Shown here piece by piece: positions 48,309 to 53,739 of a DNA stretch of 53,739 nt; position 1 is the stretch's first letter; each line of letters begins with the position of its first letter. Position numbers and translations under genes: made by a program. Origin of the DNA: Planctomycetota bacterium (lineage in GTDB: Bacteria > Planctomycetota > UBA1135 > UBA2386). Under the pieces are notes generated by a model, which worked only from the letters and a program-made list of their open reading frames with translations, did not search any database and was not told the origin of the DNA. The stretch is taken from positions 1 through 53,739 of the forward strand of contig VGZG01000016.1 in NCBI GenBank assembly GCA_016872675.1, written 5' to 3'.

Positions 48309-48440
48309 GCCAGGCGTTCGCGCGGGTCCGGCTGCCCGGAACGCGCGCCGCCTCTAGCCGATGGCCCCATTCCGTCTTCGCCCGCTGGTCCGCCGGCGGA
48401 CATCGGGTCGCCGCGCCGCGACCTAACCTACGCGCACACC

Positions 48441-49679
48441 ATGAGCAGACGTCGGGTCGTCATCACCGGGATCGGGGCGGTCTCCAGCCTTGGTCTCGAC
48501 ATGAAGTCCAACTGGGCGGCGATGCTCGCGGGCACGTCGGGCGCTGGCCCGATCAGCCGCTTCGACACGTCCAAACACACCTGCAAGTTTGCTTGCGAGG
48601 TGTGGCAGTGGGACACGGACAAGTTCTTTCCGAAGACCGAGTCGAAGCGGCTCGAGAAGTTCACCCAGTACTACCTTGTGGCCGCGAGCGAGGCGATGGC
48701 CGCGTCGGGGCTGGACATGGCCAAGGAACAGCGCGATCGCGCCGGTTGCATCCTTGGCACCGGCATCGGCGGCATCCACGAGATCGAGGCCAGCAAGGTC
48801 CTGCAGGTCGAGCGCGGCGCCGACCGCGTCAGCCCGTTCTTCATTCCGAAGATCATGGCCAACGCCATGGCTGGCCAGGCGGCCATCCGCTTTGGCCTGA
48901 TGGGCACCTGCTACGTCACGTCCTCGGCCTGCGCCAGTTCGAGCCATGCCATCGGCATGGCGCTGCGGACCATCCAGTGGGGCGAAGCGGACATCATGCT
49001 GACCGGCGGTAGCGAGGCGGCGACGACCGAACTGGGGCTCGCCGGCTTCTGCTCGCTGAAGGCAGTCTCGACCCGCAACGACGATCCCAAGCGTGCGTCC
49101 CGCCCATTCGACAAGGACCGCGACGGCTTCGTCATGGGCGAGGGCGCGGCGGCGCTCGTGCTCGAGGAGTACGAGCATGCCAAGCGACGCGGCGCGCCGA
49201 TCCTGTGCGAGGTGCTCGGCTACGGCTCGACCGACGATGCCTTCCACATCACGGCGCCAAACGAGGACGCGGATGGCCCCATCCGCGCCATAATGGGCGC
49301 GCTGCGGGACGGCGGCGTGGCCGCCGACAAGGTCGGCTACATCAACGCCCACGGCACCAGCACGTTCCTCAACGACAAGATCGAGACGGCCGCGATCAAG
49401 CGCGTCTTCGCCGACCACGCCAGGAAGCTCTGCGTGTCGTCGACGAAGTCGATGGTCGGCCACCTCCTTGGCGCCTCGGGCGCCATCGAACTCGCCGCCT
49501 GCGCGATGTCGATCCAAGACCGCAAGGTGCACCCGACGATCAACCAGGAGACGCCCGATCCGGAGCTCGATCTGGACTACGTCCCGAACGTCGCGCGCGA
49601 CCTCAAGGTCGACTACGTGCTGAGCAACTCGCTCGGTTTCGGCGGCCATAACACGAGCCTTCTCCTCGGCCGCATCTGA
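48441..49679 (+). CDS. fabF: Beta-ketoacyl-ACP synthase II
   Basis: A 412-residue protein. It has Cys164 in the SSACASSSHAIGM loop, His in YINAHGTSTFLND and KSMVGHLLGASGAIE (second His), the KAS I/II catalytic set. GGSEAATTELGLAGF is typical of FabF. It elongates acyl-ACP by decarboxylative condensation with malonyl-ACP. It ends the rpmF-fab cluster. The ROK kinase gene follows after 25 nt. Confidence 0.96.
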   Translation: MSRRRVVITGIGAVSSLGLDMKSNWAAMLAGTSGAGPISRFDTSKHTCKFACEVWQWDTDKFFPKTESKRLEKFTQYYLVAASEAMAASGLDMAKEQRDRAGCILGTGIGGIHEIEASKVLQVERGADRVSPFFIPKIMANAMAGQAAIRFGLMGTCYVTSSACASSSHAIGMALRTIQWGEADIMLTGGSEAATTELGLAGFCSLKAVSTRNDDPKRASRPFDKDRDGFVMGEGAAALVLEEYEHAKRRGAPILCEVLGYGSTDDAFHITAPNEDADGPIRAIMGALRDGGVAADKVGYINAHGTSTFLNDKIETAAIKRVFADHARKLCVSSTKSMVGHLLGASGAIELAACAMSIQDRKVHPTINQETPDPELDLDYVPNVARDLKVDYVLSNSLGFGGHNTSLLLGRI

Positions 49680-49704
49680 GCCGCGGCCGCGGCGCAATCG
49701 ACCC

Positions 49705-50643
49705 ATGCGCACCGTCCTGGCAGGCGACCTCGGCGGCACCAAGTGCCGCTTTGCGCTGGTCAGCGAGGACTACGGCGTGCACCGGGTCCAGCACGTGCCG
49801 ACGGTGCGCGAGCGCGAGCCGTTCCTGCGCTCGCTCGAACAGGCGCTGGCGACGATCGTCGCTGACCTGCCACCGGGCTGCGAGCCGCCGCTAGCGTGCG
49901 GTTTCGGCACCGCCGGGGTCGTTCCGCGCGACGGCCGCTCGATCGACCGCGCGCCGAACCTGCCACTCGACGGCTTCCCTCTGGCCGACTTCTGCGAGCG
50001 GCAATTCGGCGTGCCGACGACGCTGCTGAACGACGGCCGGGCCAGCGCTTGGGGCGAGTTCCTGCGCGGCCACGCGGCCGGCCTCGACCCGCTGCTGTGC
50101 TTGCTCTTTGGCACCGGCATCGGCATCGGATTGATCGTCGACGGCAAGCCGTTCGCTGGCGGCAACAACGCGGCGGGCGAGATCGGCCACACGACGTTCG
50201 TCCCGGATGGCCGGCTATGCCCGTGCGGCGGCAAGGGCCACTTCGAGGCGTACTGCGGCGGCCGGGCGATCACCGAACAGGGGGAAGCCAGGCTCGGTCC
50301 AGGGCCGAACGGCGGCCGTTGGACCGTTGGCGCCATCGCCAAGGCAGCCGCCGGGGCGGGCAGCACCGCTGCGGCGGCGCGCGCGATCCTGGCCGAAGCC
50401 GAGGCCGCTGCCTGTGCGCTGGTCGCCAATGCGTGCACGCTGCTCAACCCGCGCGCCGTCGTGCTCGGCGGCGGCGTGTTGTCCGGTTGGCCGGAACTCG
50501 AAGCCCGCATCGTCACCCACGTTCGCGCCGCGACGTCGCCGATGATCCACCGCGATCTCCGCTTCGTGCCGACGCTGGGCGGTAGCGACGCGATCCTGTG
50601 GGGCGCGTCGGCGGCGACCGGCAAGCTGTTCGCGGCCGGCTGA
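49705..50643 (+). CDS. ROK-family sugar kinase (glucokinase-like)
   Basis: A 312-residue protein. LAGDLGGTKCRFALV is the ATP-binding phosphate 1 motif of the ASKHA fold, FGTGIGIGLIVDGK phosphate 2, and GEIGHTTF carries the substrate-contacting Glu and His. In ROK kinases a zinc site follows as CxCGxxGCxE; here it reads CPCGGKGHFEAYC, so the third Cys is His. Members phosphorylate glucose, N-acetylmannosamine or other sugars with ATP; substrate choice cannot be set. Co-directional with fabF, and ddl follows after 79 nt. Confidence 0.88.
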   Translation: MRTVLAGDLGGTKCRFALVSEDYGVHRVQHVPTVREREPFLRSLEQALATIVADLPPGCEPPLACGFGTAGVVPRDGRSIDRAPNLPLDGFPLADFCERQFGVPTTLLNDGRASAWGEFLRGHAAGLDPLLCLLFGTGIGIGLIVDGKPFAGGNNAAGEIGHTTFVPDGRLCPCGGKGHFEAYCGGRAITEQGEARLGPGPNGGRWTVGAIAKAAAGAGSTAAAARAILAEAEAAACALVANACTLLNPRAVVLGGGVLSGWPELEARIVTHVRAATSPMIHRDLRFVPTLGGSDAILWGASAATGKLFAAG

Positions 50644-50722
50644 GCCTCACGCCTACGGCGGCAGGGCATCGGAAAGCCACGGCGAGACCGTATGCTGCGC
50701 CAACACCTTGGAGGGGTGCGCG

Positions 50723-51832
50723 ATGGATGTTTGCGTGTTGGCCGGCGGGCGGTCGCCGGAACATGACGTGTCGTTGTCGTCGGTCCGACAGGTGCTGCAG
50801 CACCTCGACCGCGCGCGCTACCGCGTCTGGCCGGTGTATCTCGCCCGCGATGGCGCGTGGTGGCCGGCGAAGTCGCCGCTGCCCGCCGACGAAGCGTGGC
50901 GACCCGGCGACGCCAGAACCGCCCATGGCCCGCTGCGTCCCGGCGCGGCGCTCGCGTGGCTGCTCGATCACGCACGCGTGCAGGTGGCGCTGCCGATCCT
51001 GCATGGCCCCTACGGCGAGGACGGCACCGTGCAGGGCATGTTCGAACTGCACGACCTGCCGTTCGTCGGTTCCGGTTGCGCCGCCTCGGCCGTGGCGATG
51101 GACAAGTTGCGAACCCGCGAGACCTTGCAGGTGGCTGGCGTTCCTTTGGCCAAGGCCTACGAGCCCGCGACCCCGATCAACCGCGCCGACGCGCGCGTCG
51201 AGTTCGAGCGCATGCGGGACGCCATCGGCGTCCCCGCGTTCGTCAAGGGCGACGTCAGCGGCAGCACGGTTGGGGTGCAGCGGGTAACGACCGCCGACGA
51301 ACTCGCGGCGTTCTTCGCCGAGTTCCGCGGCACGTTCCGGCGCTGGTTCGCCGAGCAGGCGCAGATTGGCGAGGAGATCACCGTGCCAGTGCTCGGCAAC
51401 ACCGGCGCGACCCTGCAGCCGCTGCTGCCGGTCGGCATCTATCCGCGCACCGACACGTGGTTCACGCACCAGGCGAAGTACCAGCCAGGCGCGACCGAGG
51501 AGACCGTGCCGCCGCGAGGTTGGACGGCGGCGCAGATCCGCGTCGTGCAGGACATCGCCGTCCGCTGCCACGAGGCCTTGGTCTGCGACGGCATGTCGCG
51601 CACCGACATGATTGTCACCAAGGACGGCCCAGTGGTGCTCGAGACCAACACGATCCCCGGCATGACGCCTACCAGCCTGCTGCCGCAGTCGGCGGCGAAG
51701 TGCGGCCTGCCGTTCCCGCGCCTGCTCGACACGCTGATCGACCACGCCTTGGCGCGAGCAGGCGCAAGCAAGCCGGCGACGGCGTCGGTCGCCTCGACAG
51801 GTCACGCCGCGGCTGCGGCCAACGGGGACTGA
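50723..51832 (+). CDS. ddl: D-alanine--D-alanine ligase
   Basis: A 369-residue ATP-grasp enzyme. GGRSPEHDVSLSS is the N-terminal glycine-rich/Glu motif, LPILHGPYGEDGTVQG the first substrate loop, FVKGDVSGSTVGVQRV the ATP-grasp loop, and LETNTIPGMTPTSLLPQSA the Mg-binding motif. It joins two D-Ala for peptidoglycan precursor synthesis, consistent with a cell wall in this organism. ATG 50723 is chosen because a near-perfect GGAGGGG site (50710-50716) lies 6 nt before it; a TTG at 50708 is upstream in frame. An Ala/Thr-rich tail of about 20 residues ends the protein. Confidence 0.95.
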   Translation: MDVCVLAGGRSPEHDVSLSSVRQVLQHLDRARYRVWPVYLARDGAWWPAKSPLPADEAWRPGDARTAHGPLRPGAALAWLLDHARVQVALPILHGPYGEDGTVQGMFELHDLPFVGSGCAASAVAMDKLRTRETLQVAGVPLAKAYEPATPINRADARVEFERMRDAIGVPAFVKGDVSGSTVGVQRVTTADELAAFFAEFRGTFRRWFAEQAQIGEEITVPVLGNTGATLQPLLPVGIYPRTDTWFTHQAKYQPGATEETVPPRGWTAAQIRVVQDIAVRCHEALVCDGMSRTDMIVTKDGPVVLETNTIPGMTPTSLLPQSAAKCGLPFPRLLDTLIDHALARAGASKPATASVASTGHAAAAANGD

Positions 51833-51840
51833 GCTGTAGC

Positions 51841-52077
51841 GTGCCTGCGCTGACTGCCGCAATGCTGCCGCAGGTTCGGGGCGCCACTGCGGCGCCCGGA
51901 GGCCTGTGGGCGGCCCTGCAGGCGCTCTGGCAGTCGCCCGGCGTGCTGGAGACCTGCCTGCTGCTCGTCGTCTTCGCGACGGCGCTCGGTCGCGGCGACG
52001 AGGCCGCGCGATTGCTCGCGGAGCAACACAGGCTGTTGCTCGGCGACGACGAGGTTGGTGCCGGAGGCGGGACTTGA
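51841..52077 (+). CDS. Doubtful small reading frame after ddl
   Basis: A GTG at 51841 opens a 78-codon frame with a hydrophobic middle (LLLVVFATALGRG), 8 nt after the ddl stop. It runs into the 3' end of the reverse-strand tRNA-Leu gene before stopping. It has no recognised family. Codon use is plausible but not strong evidence. It may just be non-coding sequence between ddl and the tRNA. Confidence 0.2.
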   Translation: MPALTAAMLPQVRGATAAPGGLWAALQALWQSPGVLETCLLLVVFATALGRGDEAARLLAEQHRLLLGDDEVGAGGGT

Positions 52078-52142
52078 ACCCGCACGCCCGTGAGGGCGCA
52101 GGTTTTTGAAACCTGTGCGTCTGCCGATTCCGCCACTCCGGC
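52056..52142 (-). tRNA. tRNA-Leu (anticodon CAA)
   Basis: The acceptor GCCGGAG pairs with CTCCGGC, discriminator A, and CCA is encoded (complement of 52056-52058). The anticodon stem CAGGT/ACCTG flanks loop TTCAAAA with anticodon CAA. The long variable arm and T arm GGGTTCAAGTCCC fit a class II tRNA-Leu. It decodes UUG. Confidence 0.97.
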
Positions 52143-52257
52143 GAGCGCGGGGCGACGAGCGTAGCTCCGGGTCCTCGGGGGTCAACGTCGACGCCACAGC
52201 CGGCCGCGCGCCGGCTGCAGAGCGACGCACGCACGCCGCCGGACGCGGCTTCCGGCC

Positions 52258-52623
52258 TCAGCTCGCTGCGGCCCGCAGGCGGTGCGCGCCGGGACCGGCG
52301 GCGACGACGATGCCAACGCGCTCAGCGGCCTCGATCAGGTCGCGCGCTTCGTCGAGGTCGATCGCCAGGCTCTGCGCCAACGCGAACGCCAGCGCGTCGT
52401 CGGCCACGGTCGCGGCTCGACCGCCGAGACGCTCGAAAACCTGCGGGAACAGCGAACGGTCCGGCGCAGCGTCGATCTTCGCGGTCGCTGCCGCTTCCTC
52501 GAGCGCATTGGCGCCCGTGCAGCACGGCTCGATGTTGATGCCGCAATGCGCGCACTGACCGTGGCCGTGCACGCGCACCGGTTCGCCGACCCGACCGCAG
52601 TAGGGGCAGCGGATCGCGCTCAC
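52258..52623 (-). CDS. Small zinc-ribbon protein, unknown
   Basis: A 121-residue protein from GTG 52623, which overlaps the Nfu stop as GTGA. The N terminus holds two zinc-type CxxC pairs (CPYCGRVGEPVRVHGHGQCAHC) followed by a further CC pair (EPCCTGA), like a zinc ribbon. The remaining ~85 residues are helical and Ala-rich (FERLGGRAATVADDALAFALAQSLAIDLDEARDLIEAAERVGIV), resembling a small winged-helix or helical bundle. I recognise no family. Coupling to the Fe-S protein suggests a role in metal or cluster handling, but this is a guess from context. Confidence 0.65.
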   Translation of the reverse strand: MSAIRCPYCGRVGEPVRVHGHGQCAHCGINIEPCCTGANALEEAAATAKIDAAPDRSLFPQVFERLGGRAATVADDALAFALAQSLAIDLDEARDLIEAAERVGIVVAAGPGAHRLRAAAS

Positions 52624-53186
52624 GACATGGTGACGACGAGCTCTTCGTCGATCTCCGCCTGCAGCAGCCGCTGGATCGCCATCAGCGTGCCGGCCGACGA
52701 ACTCGGACAACTGCCGCACGCGCCCTGGTAGCGGATGAACAGCGTCTTGCCCTCGAGGCCCATGACCTGCAGGCCGCCGCCGTCGCCGGCGAGCGCCGGC
52801 CGCACGCGCTCGTCGAGCAGCGCGTTGATCTTGGCCATGACCTCCGGATCGCCACCCTTGGGCAGCGTCGCCAGCGGGTCGTCGGACTTCGGCGGCGTCG
52901 GCGCGTCGATGGCGGTGTCCGGGATGTGGCTCTCGATCAGCCGCGTCACCTGCTCGGCGACGGCGCGCCAATCGGCCTGCCCCGTCATGCTGACGGTGAC
53001 GAAGTTGTCGCAGAAGAAGAGCGTGTCGACGCCGGGGATGGCGAACAGGCCCTGGGCCAAGACGTCGCTGCGCGCTTGCTCCGGCTTGGCGTACGCCAAC
53101 GAGTGGCCGGGCTTGGCCAGCTGCGTGTCGCAGAGGAACTTGAACGCGTTGGGGTTGGGCGTCGGTTGGATGCTCGAGACCTTCAT
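52620..53186 (-). CDS. Nfu-type iron-sulfur cluster carrier
   Basis: A 188-residue protein. Residues ~4-85 are an Nfu/NifU N-terminal domain (PTPNPNAFKF...LFAIPGVDTLFFCDNFVTVS). Residues ~115-185 are the NifU C-terminal domain with GACGSCPSSSAGT, whose Cys pair (C157, C160) bridges a [4Fe-4S] cluster in a dimer. Between them is a Pro/Asp-rich linker. It delivers clusters to apo-proteins in the cytoplasm, downstream of the main scaffold. It matches the eukaryotic/bacterial NFU1 layout more than Azotobacter NifU. It starts at ATG 53186. Confidence 0.92.
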   Translation of the reverse strand: MKVSSIQPTPNPNAFKFLCDTQLAKPGHSLAYAKPEQARSDVLAQGLFAIPGVDTLFFCDNFVTVSMTGQADWRAVAEQVTRLIESHIPDTAIDAPTPPKSDDPLATLPKGGDPEVMAKINALLDERVRPALAGDGGGLQVMGLEGKTLFIRYQGACGSCPSSSAGTLMAIQRLLQAEIDEELVVTMS

Positions 53187-53504
53187 GCGGCTCGCAACGA
53201 TAGCAGGGATCGGGACCCGTAGGATGTGGGACTTGTCCGTCGCGCCGGCAAGAACGGCGGTCGCTCAGTGCAGCGGCGGCGCGCCGGCGTCGGCCAGGCC
53301 GGTGGTGAAGACAGCCGGCCGCCACAGGCCGACGGCGCTGGCGTGGTCGACGCCTGCGCGAACGATCTGGCTCACCGTGCCACGGCACAGCGCGCCGTAG
53401 GCGGCGGGCATGGCGGCGCCCTACTCACGCGCGCGGGCCGACACGCGCGGCGAAGTCGCCGGTCCGGCATTTCTTCGCGGCTGGCGCTGCGGCACGATGC
53501 CAGC
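53187..53504. other. Intergenic stretch of ~318 bp
   Basis: It separates the Nfu gene from the gene at the right edge. The only clean open frame is the 48-codon reverse-strand one listed at 53265-53411. I see no clear promoter or RNA structure. Confidence 0.4.
53265..53411 (-). CDS. Doubtful 48-residue reading frame
   Basis: ATG 53411 opens a 48-residue frame (MPAAYGALCRGTVSQIVRAG...) that ends at 53265, upstream of the Nfu gene on the same strand. It has no signal, membrane segment or recognised domain. It may be a small gene, a remnant or chance. Confidence 0.2.
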   Translation of the reverse strand: MPAAYGALCRGTVSQIVRAGVDHASAVGLWRPAVFTTGLADAGAPPLH

Positions 53505-53739
53505 GTGACGACTGCCGCCGCCGATCTCGCCTTCCTCGCGCCGGGCTTCGTGCACCAGCTCGGCAACGTCTTCTTCGCCATGCAGGGCCAGGTGCTGCAG
53601 GCCGACGCCGCCGCCGCCGGTCCGGCGCTGCAGGCGATCGCCGGCCAACTGGACCGCGGCGCCGCGGCGCTGCGGCTGCTGCGGCACGTTCTCGGCGACG
53701 GTGGTCCAGAGCCGGCGCCCGCCGGCCGCGCGGTCGCCG
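53505..53739 (+). CDS. Possible histidine kinase, 3' truncated
   Basis: The frame runs off the right edge; 78 codons are visible from GTG 53505. The N-terminal APGFVHQLGNVFFAMQGQVLQ resembles the phospho-acceptor helix of HisKA-type sensor kinases (H.LNN...I.G), with His at about residue 17 and Gly-Asn where Asn-Asn is common. A second helix with Leu/Arg-rich character (LDRGAAALRLLRHVLGD) follows. If real, this is a soluble kinase with no sensor domain before the dimerisation helix. The catalytic ATP-binding domain would be outside the window. Confidence 0.5.
   Translation, partial: MTTAAADLAFLAPGFVHQLGNVFFAMQGQVLQADAAAAGPALQAIAGQLDRGAAALRLLRHVLGDGGPEPAPAGRAVA

Overview
The window is about 70% G+C and densely packed with genes on both strands. 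It looks like chromosomal DNA of a free-living Gram-negative bacterium, most likely a Planctomycetota member. Pointers are a PEP-CTERM lipoprotein, a CRTAC1-type FG-GAP/ASPIC-UnbV lipoprotein, a DUF4388 protein, clustered pseudopilins, and a secreted propeller protein whose C-terminal Cys/Gly-rich module I associate with planctomycete secretomes. The phylum call is inference; Acidobacteriota or Myxococcota are not excluded. No IS element, prophage, integrase or CRISPR array was found.

Layout, left to right. 1-5536 (+): a tight run of a 5'-truncated exported-type protein, two pseudopilin-like proteins, a secreted protein with a Cys-rich tail and a PpiC-type lipoprotein foldase. 5581-9811 (+): scpB, tRNA-Glu with promoter and terminator, an AMP-forming acyl ligase, a Nudix hydrolase and an anchored unknown. 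9815-13920: an NhaC-type antiporter (-), an APC amino-acid permease (+) and a coiled-coil unknown (+). 13973-20048 (-): lipoprotein, RluA-type pseudouridine synthase, PEP-CTERM lipoprotein and a large DUF4388/PEGA/propeller membrane protein. The last of these is divergent from a secreted helical-repeat protein, and their start codons overlap in one CATG. 21589-24190 (-): tRNA-Leu(UAG), 7Fe-type ferredoxin, ThiF/MoeB-like E1 and a class V cysteine desulfurase.

24325-26667 (+) is a large lipoprotein resembling PcRGLX/YetA polysaccharide lyases. 34124-26672 (-) is a nearly gapless run of gcvP, a membrane protein, an epimerase-like/DegT aminotransferase fusion, a Gfo/Idh/MocA dehydrogenase and a hexapeptide acetyltransferase. 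The last three match the WbpE-WbpB-WbpD logic for 2,3-diacetamido uronic acid sugar nucleotides. 34259-40318 holds a PhyH oxygenase (+), a beta-propeller exported protein (-) and the CRTAC1 lipoprotein (-).

40477-51832 (+) is housekeeping: recA, alaS, rpmF, plsX, fabH, fabG, acpP, fabF (no fabD), a ROK sugar kinase and ddl. 52056-53411 (-) has tRNA-Leu(CAA), a zinc-ribbon protein and an Nfu-type Fe-S protein. A possible histidine-kinase gene runs off the right edge.

The most interesting items are the sugar-nucleotide operon with its fused, apparently catalytically degenerate epimerase domain, the overlapping divergent start codons at 20046-20049, the PEP-CTERM protein that is also a lipoprotein, and a repeated motif shared by the first two pseudopilin-cluster proteins.
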